Part shown: positions 1 through 10,957 of the stretch, piece after piece
How positions within the stretch are numbered: position 1 is the stretch's first letter
Layout: each line of letters opens with the position of its first letter
NCBI RefSeq assembly: GCF_003473485.1
Contig: NC_053045.1
Location: forward strand, 22,170,494 to 22,234,493
From: Medicago truncatula
Lineage: Eukaryota; Streptophyta; Magnoliopsida; Fabales; Fabaceae
Length of the DNA stretch: 64,000 nt
Reading direction: 5' to 3'
Notes under the pieces: model-generated
Databases searched by the model: none
Told to the model about the DNA's origin: nothing
The model's input: the letters and a program-made list of their open reading frames with translations, nothing else
Translations under genes and position numbers: made by a program

Positions 1-755
1 TCATCAAACACTGGTGACCGGTCTAGAACGTTTATATCGTTCAACGTTCCCGGACATCCAAAAAAGGCATGTCAGATCCATAGATCATAAGATGCAACTG
101 CTTCAAGAATAACTGTGGTGGTTCCCTTATCCCCCCTGGTGAATTGACCTTCCCATGCTTTAGGACAATTTTTCCACTCCCAGTGCATACAGTCAATACT
201 CCCGATCATCCCTGGGAACCCCCGCATTTCACTAACATGTAGTATTCTTTGAAGGTCATCTTGGTTTGGTGCTCTCAGGTACATTTGCTCATACAATCGT
301 ATGATTCCTTTACAGAATCTACGTAAGCACTCCAATGTTGTAGTACCTCCTATTTTGATGTATTCATCGACCGCATCTGCTGCGACACTATATGCTAACA
401 TACGCATTGTTGTGGTACATTTTGCTAACGGTGATATACCTTTTTTGTTGGCGGCATCAACTCGCTAGGTGAAGTAGTTATCACTAATTGAAAGGTCTCC
501 AACGATTCGAATGAAAACGTGTTTTTGCATCCGGTACCGACGACGAAACATTGCATCGTCATATATAGGCTCATTGGCAAAGTAGTCGTCAATGAGTCTT
601 TGGTTTGCAGCTGCATGATCTCTATTTAAATATTTTCTACTACGAGATCCACTACCTTCCTCTATTTTTTTTCGACACTGAATAAATCGGTTGACGATAT
701 AAGTGTCTTCAATATCACGTTTTTGTTTGTAGGCTTCGATATCAAAAGGATCCAT
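1..755 (-). pseudogene. Harbinger transposase (ALP1/HARBI1-like DDE nuclease), 5' part, two premature stops
   Basis: The start codon at 753-755 opens MDPFDIEAYK, the usual N-terminus of plant ALP1-like transposases. The frame then contains RMLAYSVAADAVDEYIKIGG, the first catalytic Asp in IGSIDCMHW, and downstream GTLNDINVL with the second catalytic Asp. The third acidic residue lies beyond base 1. Two in-frame stops break the protein: TAG at 465-467, just before RVDAANKKG where the family usually has Gln (CAG), and TGA at 72-74, where the family has Trp. The frame is otherwise continuous, so this was an autonomous transposase that died recently in evolutionary terms. The host gene ALP1 of Arabidopsis was domesticated from this family, but the stops and the adjacent ORF1 argue for a transposon here rather than a domesticated gene. 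Confidence 0.85.
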
Positions 756-932
756 TGATAGTCTTTGGTGATATTGGAAGTAGATAGGAATGAGATTTGT
801 GATTTTGGAAGTAGATGTGAATGAGATTTGTGATATTGTAAGTAGATATGAGTACCTATATATAAGTACATTGTGTGGTGGACACTGACGGATTCGAAAT
901 AAGTTATTGTATTGTATTAAAGCAAACATTGA

Positions 933-1340
933 TAATTATTAAAGCAAACAGTCGGGACTAGATAACACTGATATTTATTAAAGCAAACAGTCGGGACTAG
1001 ACAACACTGATAATTATTAAAGCAAATAGTGGACTAGACAACACTGATATTTATTAAAGCAAACAGTCGGGACTAGACAACACTGATAATTATTAAAGCA
1101 AACAGTCGGGACTAGACAACACTGATAATTATTAAAGAAAATAGTGGGGATAATTATTAAAGTCACGGATAGTATCATTTTATTAAACAGTAGGCAACAC
1201 ATTCCAACAAATGGAGGAAGACCTTCAAATAGTGTTTGAAATAAAAGTCACGGATAATTGGTAAAGCAAACACTAGGGACTAGGCAACACTGACAAATAT
1301 TAAAGCAAACACTCGGGACTAGATAACACTGATAATTTTG
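933..1340. repeat. Tandem array of a 39-bp unit between the two Harbinger genes
   Basis: A unit of about 39 bp containing AAGCAAACAGTCGGGACTAG and ending AACACTGA recurs with few changes from 933 to about 1140. Degenerate copies continue to about 1340. Alternate units begin TAATTATT or TATTTATT, so the array may have grown as a 78-bp dimer. The array lies between the stop of ORF1 and the start of the transposase. Repetitive minus-strand translations across it are artefacts. Confidence 0.85.
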
Positions 1341-1369
1341 ACTGAATACAAACAAATATTTGATTAAAA

Positions 1370-2514
1370 TTAATTTCCAAACAGCTCACGCTCCAACTTT
1401 CCCAACAGCTCTTTCTTCCGGTCATCGAGATGCTCTTCGGAACTTAACTTTAGATACATTTTCATTTTCTTAGCTTCAGTCTTTTCTTGCAGCAGCTTGT
1501 TTTTCTGTTATTTCACCAAAGTTAACTCTTTCAATTGTTCAATCTCTTGCTCCTTTAATTCTTTGAATTGAACCCACTCCTTTTCCACCTTCTCCAAGGT
1601 CTCGTCCTTGCTTTTCTTTTTACCTTTTTTTTTAGCTGCCTCCCTTCCCATTGAACGAGCACTAGATCCTACAGAGTCCTCGTAAGATCTCTTAGATCCA
1701 CTACTTCCCGAGTCAACATTTCCTCCCATTTGACTACCATACCGTGGTTGATCTCGCAGAGCGCGCCATTCTTCCTTTAAAGTAAATTGCACATTCTTCC
1801 CACATGCATATAATTCCTGGGCTTTTGCCATAACATCATCTTCCGACCAACCGCTTCCTTGCATACGCTTAGCGCCATCATAAGCACCAACCCATTTATT
1901 TATTAATTTGCTCATATTATTATACCGGTTTCGGCATGCAACTACATCGCGCGGAGAATCGAATGAGCAATGCTCATTACAATACTCAGCAATTTTACCC
2001 CAATATGCTTCACTTGTCTGGTTTCTCCCGACAACACTGCATGTTCCATATTTTATCCACCCACTAATTAACACCAAATTTTGTTCAGTGTTCTATGATG
2101 GTTGCTAGTTTTTCTTGCTCTTAGGAGTTGTATCCTCTGGAGTTTGAGCGACTTCATTATCTCTTGTCATTCCACCACGATTTATTTGTGATGAAAATTC
2201 AGGATATTCACCAACACTCTGAAAATTTTCATTCACCATTGGCATATAACCATTAAATGGGGTGTTTGAGATGGATATCCCATCATAGATCTAAAATATG
2301 GATTAAAGTGGTTTGGAACAGAGGATGAGTGATTGAAATTTGAGGCAAAACCAAAATTAGAAATGTTTTGAGGATGTTGGTTGGGGAATTGATTTGGGTT
2401 TTGAGGATGTTGGTTGGGAAATTGATTTGGGTGTTGATAATTGTTGGGATTTTGGTAGCTAAAAGGGTAATCAGAAGAATTTTGGGTGTTGAATTGATTG
2501 TTAGTGGGATCCAT
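1370..2514 (-). pseudogene. Harbinger ORF1: Asn/Gln/Pro-rich N-terminus plus Myb/SANT-like trihelix protein, frameshifted
   Basis: The start at 2512-2514 opens MDPTNNQF and a low-complexity region with two copies of NPNQFPNQHPQ. The middle part has the trihelix typical of Harbinger ORF1 proteins: LISGWIKYGT, then AYWGKIAEYCNEH, then RNRYNNMSKLINKWVGAYD. The C-terminus is Lys/Glu-rich and probably coiled (KEQEIEQLKEL), ending at TAA 1370-1372 after KLERELFGN. In the family this protein binds DNA and assists the transposase. A one-base change near 2250-2270 shifts the frame. Two TAG stops lie just before the trihelix at about 2085-2110, and one TAA sits at 1508-1510 before QKNKLLQEKTEA. Plant databases often mislabel such proteins as glutathione S-transferase T3-like; nothing here resembles a GST. 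Confidence 0.75.
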
Positions 2515-2620
2515 TTCACTAAATAAATACTAAAACTTCAAAAGAAATGCTAAATAATAAGATTAAGAGAGTGAAAATTATGGTTTTTTTTTTTCTGTGT
2601 CCAAATCAAATGATCCAAGT

Positions 2621-2632
2621 CTCTATTTATAG
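2621..2632 (-). promoter_or_regulatory. TATA box of Harbinger ORF1
   Basis: The minus strand reads CTATAAATAGAG about 107 bases upstream of the ORF1 start codon, followed by an A/T-rich leader. The position and the perfect TATAAATA core support a Pol II promoter for the element. Confidence 0.65.
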
Positions 2633-2986
2633 AGAAAAAAAAATCATGAATTTTGGTGAAAAAAAAAATTATTTGCAATGAAATAATTGAGTCCAAATTA
2701 TTAAGAAGATAAAAATCCAGCCAGCCAATCAGATTGCACCACGTGTCACTCTTTTTATCCAAAATCTCTTCTCTCTCCGCGTAACCTGCCAGCCACGCGC
2801 CCTGTCGGCGCGTGTAACGCACGCGCCCAGCTTGGCGAACGGCATCGCGCCACGTGTCCCCTGCGGTCAGATATTCAACATACTTAATCCTTTCATCACC
2901 TCTCTCCTCTTCCCTTATATTCAATAGCCTTCTCCAATGGCTCAACATGTTGAATATGGCATTCAACAAGCCATTGTAAATGGTAA

Positions 2987-4754
2987 TGAAAGAGGAAAAA
3001 GCTGAAGTCTAGTAGCCCTTTTAGTGGCTCCATCTATCGTTAAAAGTTCACGAATTTCAAGAAGGTATATAGATGGACGTGTTGGTAATCCGTAGTTATC
3101 CAGAAAATAGACAATGTTCTTCTAACTTCCGGTCACTATTATAAGGAAAAATCAACATTTTAGATTTATTAATTAAATGATGTATGTAGTCTATAATAAA
3201 GACCATATACACCATTAATTGAATGAATCTAAAATGTAAAGTTTTTTTTATAATAGTTATCGAATGATGTATTTTATTTGAAACAATTTATCCAAGGAAA
3301 GGGAAAACAAAACAAATGTAAAAATAAGAAGAGATTCTAAATTAAACTAGATTAAGAAGAATAAATGGGATTATGGAAAGTTTATCATAGGACTACTTTC
3401 CATGATCCCGAGACAAAGAAGACTACCCAGTCATTATAGTGATGATCTTACCTAAATCAAATAAAGAAAACAATAAACTTTATTGAGTAAAATGCTAAGT
3501 TATATGATTACTATGGTCAAAAGTGGTGAGAAACCAAAGCAAACTAAGTCTATTCATAGCCTAGGTACTACTGAATTGGTGCATTACTCACTGATTACAT
3601 ATATGTTCATCCAAGTTCTCAAAGAAAAACAATACATTTAAATTTTATTGGTTGTTACGGTCGTAGCTTGTGGTTACCGATGACCATAACAACCACAACA
3701 TTTATGGTCTTGATCATTTTTCTTTCTTTATCCTTTGGTGATGGTTTTGGAACTAAATGACACGAATTCTAAAGTGTTGTTGAGTTAATTTACACTTCTT
3801 GATCATTGAAAAGGGCCTTTATTTCCCTAAGTCTTGGTTTGCTCAACAAGTCTTTAAACCTTTGAAGTGTTTACCACATTTTTTTTCTCATTACTCCATT
3901 ATCCTCTTGCAATATCTATTTATCCAAAATAAAAAGGAAATATTTTAAAACACAAATTAAGCTTAACTAAAAGTACTAAATATTTAAATAAAACATAAAT
4001 AAAAATATGATAAATGTTTAGATATGAATATTCTTATGTTGTTAATGCTATTATTGAGTATATTTAATTTAATTATCTTTACTCATTGCAGCTCTTTGAA
4101 ATTGATGATCCACCTTCGTTGTTGTTCCCCTTGTGGATATTTGTGCATCCTTGTTATTTTCAATATATGAAGAAGATAGAAGTTGACAAAGATATCGAGA
4201 CATAATATATGAAGTGATTAGCATAACGCCATCAAAATAGATAGTTATTTTTAATCTTGTTTGTTTTATTGGCATATTGGTCGACTAATAATTTGAGATT
4301 ATGTCAAATTAACTCTAAGGTGCAACCTTAAATAAGTACTTAACTTGATTAAAGAAAAATTGCACTAAAAATAAATTTTCATATATATTACTCATGAATT
4401 ATTTTGGTAAGACTCAATATAATATTTTTATAAAAAAAAATGCCAATCAATATCAATAGTAAAATTGATATGAATGGTAATATGTAATAACTTATGTAGT
4501 TTCTATAATATTCCTACCATAGCGAACTTCATCATCCTTACGAGAGATTGGGGATTAGATCAATGTGAATAAAAAAGAACTATATTTTAGTGCAAGATCT
4601 TTAATAAATTTAAGAGATCAATATTTAATAAAAATGAGTCAGGTTATATATTTAGTGAGCAAAGGACAAATATGACACATGATTATAATTAAGAGACATT
4701 TAAAATTCTAAATTTAAAAAGAATTTTGATTTACATAAATATAAAATTAAATAC
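2987..4754. other. Intergenic DNA, no gene recognised
   Basis: AT-rich sequence with scattered homopolymer runs and stops in all frames. Short open frames, such as one on the minus strand near 4070-4275, lack any recognisable domain or splice context. I see no RNA gene or transposon terminus here. Confidence 0.6.
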
Positions 4755-4814
4755 TTTTACATTATAAAATGATCAAACAATTTTTCATTGATTACATGCA
4801 AGTGAGAAAAAAAT

Positions 4815-5000
4815 ATGGTTACAACTCTAAAACTTTTGTATGTTATCATCCTATTTATATATGTACTTTTTGCAATTGAAGGATTTGGTAGATTCTTACT
4901 TTATAATAACTGTAAACAGGATGTTGATTGTCCAAATATATGTTCCCCACATGAACATTCGAAGTGTATTTTGTATGTGTGTTACTGCGTTGACAAATAA
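4815..5000 (+). CDS. Nodule-specific cysteine-rich (NCR) peptide, six-cysteine type
   Basis: The 61-residue product starts with a hydrophobic signal peptide (about residues 5-22, LKLLYVIILFIYVLFA). The mature part has cysteines at 33, 39, 43, 51, 56 and 58. The spacing C-x5-C-x3-C-x7-C-x4-C-x-C is that of the six-cysteine NCR group of IRLC legumes. NCR peptides enter the secretory pathway of infected nodule cells and are delivered to bacteroids, where they drive terminal differentiation. Most NCR genes have an intron between signal peptide and mature peptide, whereas this frame runs straight through, so it is intronless as read. The mature part (from about IEGFGRF) has few charged residues and several His/Lys residues, so its net charge is near neutral to mildly basic. 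A decayed tandem copy lies 1.5 kb downstream. Identification rests on cysteine spacing and signal peptide, not on a database match. Confidence 0.85.
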   Translation: MVTTLKLLYVIILFIYVLFAIEGFGRFLLYNNCKQDVDCPNICSPHEHSKCILYVCYCVDK

Positions 5001-5187
5001 CTTTATTACTTACAAATAATATGTGAGTTGACAAATAATTTTGTTACATCTAACCATATAGTTTTATTTTTATTTGTTGATACTCTTATGCTTTCTTGCA
5101 CAATTCAATTTTTCTCTCTCTAGCTTTTAATTTATTTGACTGGCACACAACATATGTAAGACATGGGTTGTTTTACAATATATATGG

Positions 5188-5345
5188 AAAATAAGAGTAG
5201 TTTTACTAAACGAGTCAGACTAAGCTAGACTACAAGTAGTTTAGGTCATAGACCTCTGTCAGCATGTATGAGAAATAAGAGTAATTTTACTAAACAAATC
5301 ATACTGAGTTAGACTATAAGTAGCTTAGGTCATATGCCCCTATGT
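5188..5345. repeat. Two tandem copies of an 84-bp unit
   Basis: Sequence beginning AAATAAGAGTA(G/A)TTTTACTAAA near 5189 is repeated from about 5273 with roughly one change in ten. Both copies include TAGACTA(C/T)AAGTAG(T/C)TTAGGTCATA. The repeat lies 0.2 kb downstream of the NCR gene and is of unknown origin. Confidence 0.7.
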
Positions 5346-5819
5346 ACCAAACAACCTAACCTATTCCTATGCCTAAGTGTCATGTTGCTTATTTTATAAC
5401 TAGAAATTCCAATTTCCTGCTTCTTTTTTGGTTTGTTTTATCACATGGGCCTAACCCATTTACCTTTACTATTAATTCTAATTCATATGTTTAATAAATC
5501 TAGCTCAAGCATAAATACACACATTCACTTATTTTATTTGACTCTTTCATATTTAAATTTTATTCCCAAGAATACTCATACTAAAATAGTACCATTTTGA
5601 GAGAAGATTTAAAATAATAAATAAAAATATATAATATCATCACTTTATATTAACAACTAACTGAAATAAAAAAGTGTAAATAACACATTATAGTACGCAC
5701 ACATATAAAAAAAGTAATCACAATTTTACTAATATATGTATATATTTTAGGAAGGAATTTTCGGTATATACATATGGTACCAATAGGGTTTTATGCAGAA
5801 AATATTCAATACCATATTT

Positions 5820-6395
5820 TGTTATAAAATACTAATCAATATCAATAGTAAAATTCCTTAAAAAAAAAAATCAATAGTAAAATTGATATGAATGATAATG
5901 TGAAATATGATTCACCTTATTTTAAATAATTACTACTACAACTAACTTCATCATCCTTCAAAATCATCACGCTCTTTTGCTATTTTGACCTTATTTACCA
6001 CGAAAGTTAAAAAGAGGGTGAAAATAATAATAGTGTGGCTAAAAAATAAACTTTAATGACCAAAAACATTTTACGGTAGGAGTTTTAATAAATTTAATAG
6101 ATCAATATTTTTTTAAAGAGAGTCAAGTAATCGATTGAGTAAGCAAAGGACATAGACGACACATGAATATAATTAAGAGACATTTATCATTCTATGTTTA
6201 AAATAGAATTTTATTTACATAAACAAAGAATTAAATTATATTACATTATGAAATGTTCAAACAATTTACCATTGATCACGTGAAAACGACATAAAATTTG
6301 GGTACAATTCTCAAATTTCTATATGTTATCATCTTATTTATTTATGCATTTTTGTAATTGAATAATTAGCTAGATTCTTATAACAGAAAATTGAT
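5820..6395 (+). repeat. Second copy of the NCR locus (tandem duplicate of about 4435-4990)
   Basis: From AATCAATATCAATAGTAAAA at 5831 to the signal-peptide region near 6385, this stretch follows 4443-4900 in order. Shared pieces include the AAAATTGATATGAATG run, the ATTAAGAGACATTTA run and the CAAACAATTT(A/T)(C/T)CATTGAT run just upstream of the start codon. A 20- to 30-bp local duplication (AATCAATAGTAAAATTGATA) is unique to this copy. The shared upstream part suggests the whole promoter was duplicated. Confidence 0.75.
6298..6390 (+). pseudogene. Dead NCR gene copy (start and signal peptide remains only)
   Basis: Reading from 6298 gives LGTILKFLYVIILFIYAFL and then TAA. This matches the first 19 residues of the intact NCR gene (MVTTLKLLYVIILFIYVLF) except for a few changes. 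The start codon ATG has become TTG, and stops follow at the end of the signal peptide. The cysteine-coding half is not recognisable after about 6390. This is a clear case of birth and death in the NCR family. Confidence 0.75.
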
Positions 6396-6423
6396 TTATC
6401 AAATTTGGTTACACTCGCTAAGC

Positions 6424-6886
6424 AAAGTTTGATATAGGAATCGCGTAAGGGGATAAATTGGGTTTCAATGAAAAAGAAGACTAGTTTTCATTAATTTAAT
6501 TTGTATTTGTAATTTTAAAATATTTTTGAACTCTATTATTAAGGAGTAATTTTCTATTGATTTATTTTTAACAGTTTATCTTTCTATTAGTTTCATTTAA
6601 ACAGCCTGTTAAAAAAAATATAGTTTCACTTTTTTTTTTAAAGAAATGAATAATTTTAATCAATGTCTTGGATTAAAAATCCAGGGCGTTCAGTATCTGT
6701 TTTGAATGTTGATTGATAAAAGAAAAGCATAACTCTCTTATAAACAATACATCAAAATTAGTGTTGTTCAGGTGTCCACAATATACTGGTTTTTAGGCCC
6801 TCAAGTCAACAATAACAAGGACTATATACATGGACGATTCAAGTTCATTTATGCATTGCTTGCGACTCTGCAAATCAAGTTCTAAT
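6424..6886 (+). repeat. Long direct repeat, copy 1
   Basis: Starts near CAAAGTTTGATATA and ends near GCAAATCAAGTTCTAA. It is nearly identical to 10488-10957, with a few base changes and short indels, including a GGATAAATTGGG(T)TTTCAATGAA stretch and the TTCAGGTGTCCACAATAT stretch. The sequence outside the repeat differs on both sides. It lacks the TG...CA ends of an LTR. Confidence 0.85.
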
Positions 6887-8718
6887 TTTTATAAATTGCT
6901 ACAGGTTCTATTGTATAGCTTGGTATCTAAAACCACAAATGCTTCGAAGTGAACGTAAAAATGAACTTGTTTTGCCATTTTCTCGTGCTGTGATGGTGGA
7001 AGATTGTGATTGTTGGAATCATCCTCTCGCAGCAACGGAGATACCAAGTGATATAGGAAGGATCCTATTGCCTGAACAGTTGGAAACCATTCTATTTTTC
7101 TGAAACAAGTTGGACAAATTTCGGAGAAATCCATCTTTGAAATAGACATGAAGAAGAAGACCGTTGAAGAAGATAACAATGTCTTTTCGAGTTCTATGGT
7201 TTTTCGATTCAATGTTCAATGATATCTATCTTCCAGGTTTTTATGGTTCTATTGTTTTTTTCAAGAAAAGGATTTTGGTTATGTATATTTTTATATTTTA
7301 AACTTTAAATAGTTCACATTTATTTGTTAACGTGTTGATTAGTGGTTAATAGTTGAAATGTTTAATTTTTTTGTAAATTTTTTTGCTGTGATTTAATTTA
7401 CAGAGATGATGGTAACTACTTTTTTTTTATTTGTTTAAATCCAAAGAAAATACATTTAAAATAGTTATATTTTTTAATAATAAACCGCTACATTCATTTT
7501 TTGTCTTATTAATATTCTAGACTTAGTTGTTTTGAGTTCCATTAACAAGAAAACCAAAAATCCAACGTAAATTAACATTAGCCAAACAATTCTTTCCAAA
7601 TATCACATTGGTATATAGAAATAACTGTTTTTTTTAAGTGGATTTATTTGAGTTTTTTCAATGGATTGTCATTAGAAAATCGATTTTATAGGGGGCAGCT
7701 TATTTAAAATGGAATTATTGGAAAATATTAATTCCTAATTTGACTCTTTAAAACTTTGTGATCCCAGCTTTCATCAAATACCTTGTGATAAAGTAGTATT
7801 TACTTAATTTTTTTTCATTGATATTTTTTCTAATAATCTACTTGAGTTAATTTTAATTGTCCTTGGTGTTTTTTCTTTCAAAGCTAACTTACTTTTTTTT
7901 TTCTTTTTTTTAAAAAAAAAACTAACTTACATATTACTTTTATATATAGTCTCAATTATTTTCTTTGTTTCCCCTTTCATAGTCGCTCTCCAAATTGTTT
8001 CTTTAGCCTTTAACTTGTGTTTTTTCTCCAATAACATTACATGACTTCTTCATCTTTGAGGCATGTAATTTGTTATATTCGGATTTTGTTTTTTCTATGG
8101 TATTATAAATTCAATATCATTGCAAATTCCATTAGTATTAGACATTTTGATTTTGTTCTTCTTTCGTCCTTTTTGATGTTCAATCGTTAGTTTCGAAAAT
8201 CTAGGGTTTGGTTCATATACCCAAGATTTGCATGGAAATTTGTCAGATCCATTTACAGTCAAAGACTTTGGTGAATGGATGAAAGTTTTCTCTATAATGG
8301 CCTCGAAGGAATTTCGTATGTTAACTACCTGGCAAAAAGGGTTACAAAATCGGATAAGAAGGCCAAGAGTGTCCTGGTCGGTTTTATTTGACGATGGAGG
8401 TTATCAGGAATGAAGTTTAAATTCCGCCTTTGAACTTGGTTTTTCGTTTCTATTTCATTTTAATTTTGAACAAATTTGTTAGCTGCTTTGTAATTTTCGT
8501 TCTTCGTAATTGTGTCTCGTTAGTTCCCTTGTAACCTATACTCTACAATGAAAAGTGTGTTAATTGGGCAAAATATACATTTTATTTTATTATATTATTA
8601 TGTGATTATTTCCGATAGATAAATAAATATTCATTTATCTATACTTGCCTTTCTCTATTGCATAGTTGAACCTCTTCTCGTCTGTCTTGAATTGGGTGTT
8701 TGTTGATAGTTTGTCAAA
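6887..8718. other. Intergenic DNA upstream of the B3-like gene
   Basis: Mostly T-rich sequence. A minus-strand open frame at 6889-7212 (107 codons, containing EICPTCFRKIEWFP) and a plus-strand frame at 8228-8413 (61 codons) have no family I recognise. The latter follows a TCTAGGGTTTGG stretch and could be a leader exon, but I cannot show splicing into the exons downstream. Confidence 0.45.
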
Positions 8719-9381
8719 ATGAGTGCTCCTAATCTTGTGTATGATCTTGAGTAAGTAAATATTGTTTTGTTTAAATTATTGTATTTTTATTAATAATATG
8801 GTCATCTCTTGACATCTCTACTTTTAGCTTATTCTTTTTTCATTTTGAACTGCAATGAGGATGATGCAGTAATTGTTCGGAAATTTCGTCACCTTCTTCC
8901 GGAATCATCAACCTTACTTCATCTTATAACTTCTGATCATTTTATTAAAGAGATGACTTGGGAGAAAGAAGTTACATTCTCTCTCAAAAATACCAAGAAT
9001 GTTCTGGTTTGTATCTTCTCGGGCTTTTTTTTTTTATATAATTAATCATCTATGAATAATTAACTTATGTATTTGTGTTATAATTTATAATAATTTAATT
9101 TTTTTTCTTCTATATAGCATATACCAGAACGGGTTTCTATTGGTGCCACATTGGACAAGAAGATATTTGTTCAGTTGGTTGGCTTTGACAACGACAAAAG
9201 TTTTCTATGTCCACTTGTCAAGAAGTCATCTACACCTTCTAAGATTAGTTTGTATAAAGGTTGGATTGATTATCTTGATCAAGCAAAGGCAAATATGAGG
9301 GTAAAAGACAAGCTTCGCTTTCAATTCCGTTATCCCCATTACAGTTTCTCTGTTGAAATTATAAGGAAGAAACCCAAATAA
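8719..9381 (+). CDS. Small B3-like DNA-binding (pseudobarrel) protein, provisional exon model
   Basis: A short first exon may start at ATG 8719 (MSAPNLVYDL) and end at a strong GTAAGT donor after 8750. A second exon contains EDDAVIVRKFRHLLPES and ends at 9006, before GTTTGT. A third exon runs from 9118, after a polypyrimidine tract and TATATAG, to the TAA at 9379-9381. It carries HIPERVSIGATLDKK, YKGWIDYLDQA and VKDKLRFQF, ending EIIRKKPK. The order 'conserved Gly-Trp, loop, Asp, Phe, then a basic last strand' is that of plant B3 domains, which bind DNA in the nucleus. The phase between exons 2 and 3 is right (Leu/His), but I could not find an acceptor that joins exon 1 to exon 2 in frame. 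The true first exon may therefore lie elsewhere, or the gene may be dead. It sits between two direct repeats. Confidence 0.45.
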
Positions 9382-10487
9382 TTTAAGGTATTTTTCTTTA
9401 TCTTGTTCATGTCATTGTAAATCTTTCATTGTAAAATGTTATTTTTTGAATTCGATTAGACTTATTTATAATAATTTGTTTTTTGCTTTCAGATTCAACG
9501 TTTGCGCTGGTGTATTTTATGATAATGGTGTAATGTATTTAAATGAGTAGGAGCTGTTCTTTTAGGCGGTATCGTGTTTTAACTGAAATTGGTATGTTCA
9601 TAAATACTTTTTGTTTTGTATCTTGTTGTGTAATTGTTATTCTGTTGGTATAATTGTGTTGTTATTTGTATTTTTGTTTGGTTATATTGTGAATCTGACA
9701 AATCTGATGTTGTCTATTATCTTTATAATTAATTTGTTTGATATTATAGATATCTGTAATTACGTGTTGTCCGTATTCTATTTGTTAATATTACATAAAT
9801 TTTCCCAATCAAAATAACAGTCAAACCCTCTTTTTAATTAGTAAATTTGGTTATGATTGATTTTTATAAACTATTTCTAATATCGTTTTATAGATATCTA
9901 TTATTTTGTTTAATTTAATTGTTGGAATAGCAGTGTGGTTATTTTATAAGGATTACAGATTGCAAAAAAGTTTTTTGAAAGACTAAAGGATAAAAAAATT
10001 ATATTTATAAAGTAATTTATTTTGGTTAACTAATTTTATTGCCAATTTAATAGTCTAATTTATTGAATTATATCTTGATTTCTAAAAAATATGATATCTA
10101 AAAAGTTAAATAGGCAAGTACAGTTGTTTAGTATACTAAGGAACTATTTGGTTCTAAAGAAAGGAAAGAAAACATCTTTTGGGTGTGGCCCATGTTATAA
10201 AACTTTCCTACCAACATTGCGAAGAAAATGGGAGATGAGCATCTAATATGGTTAAATGACAATAGCGTCCTCATTTTTTAAAGTATTTATCTTCTTTACC
10301 ACACATTCATATTTTTGATTAAAGTTGATAAAAATTAAATTTGCATCTCACCTAATATATTACTGGATGTTCTAAACTTGTTTGCTATTATAGTATCAAA
10401 ATTTGGAGGTTTTTTTTTTCTTTTTTCATTTGTATGTATTTTATTAATCTATGTTTCTCCTTAATTATAATGTTGTAGGTATCAAAG
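9382..10487. other. Downstream of the B3-like gene, no gene recognised
   Basis: T-rich DNA. The first few hundred bases may hold the 3' untranslated region of the B3-like gene, with a possible intron near 9390-9493 (TTTAAG|GTATTT ... TTTCAG). The hydrophobic frame at 9611-9817 is a product of T-richness and is not credible as a protein. Confidence 0.5.
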
Positions 10488-10957
10488 TTTGATATATGAA
10501 GCTTGATGTGTGATGAATCGCGTACGGGGATAAATTGGGGTTTTCAATGAAAAAGAAGACTAGTTTTCATTAATTTGTATTTGTAATTTTAAAATATTTT
10601 TGAACTCTATTATTAAGGAGTAATTTTCTATTGATTTATTTTTAATAGTTTATCTTTCTATTAGTTTCGTTCAAACAGTTTGTTAAAAAAAATATAGTCT
10701 CACTTTTTTTTTAAAGAAATGAATAATTTTAATTAATGTCTTGGATTAAATATCCGGGGCGTTACAGTATCTGTTTTGAATGTTGATTGATGAAAGAAAA
10801 GCATAACTCTCTTATAAATAATACATCAAAATTAGTGTTGTTCAGGTGTCCACAATATGCTGGTTTTTGGGCCCCCAAGTCAACAATAACAAGGACTATA
10901 TACATGGACGATTCAAGTTCATTTATGCATTGCTTGCAACTGTGCAAATCAAGTTCT
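10488..10957 (+). repeat. Long direct repeat, copy 2
   Basis: Near-identical copy of 6424-6886 in the same orientation, about 4.06 kb downstream. Differences include an extra AGCTTGATGTGTGATG near the start and (TTTTTAGG)/(TTTTTGGG) near 10865. The two copies flank the B3-like gene. Confidence 0.85.

Larger units (their letters stand above)
1..2983 (-). mobile_element. PIF/Harbinger (Pong-type) DNA transposon, decayed, cut by the window edge
   Basis: Read on the minus strand, a TATA box is followed by an ORF1 protein with a Myb/SANT-like trihelix and then a DDE transposase of the ALP1/HARBI1 type. This is the two-gene order of Pong-like Harbinger elements. Both reading frames carry stop codons, so the element is non-autonomous. 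The transposase runs off the left edge, so the left terminus is not in the window. The right terminus is tentative: the plus strand ends CCATTGTAAATGG at 2971-2983 and is followed by TAA at 2984-2986, which fits the TWA target site of this superfamily. The interval 2740-2880 holds G-box-like CCACGTG motifs. I infer the right end from sequence character only, because the matching inverted repeat lies outside the window. Confidence 0.8.

Noticed and set aside
933..1340. CRISPR-like array
   Set aside because: Units are contiguous with no unique spacers, and the context is a plant transposon.
1508..2077. Glutathione S-transferase T3-like gene
   Set aside because: This label is a common misannotation of Harbinger ORF1. 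The sequence is a Myb/trihelix protein with stops, next to a transposase.
9611..9817. 68-residue hydrophobic protein
   Set aside because: It arises from T-rich DNA and has no start context, homologue or splice support.
6424..10957. LTR retrotransposon bounded by the 470-bp direct repeats
   Set aside because: No TG...CA ends, no primer site or polypurine tract, and no gag/pol between them.
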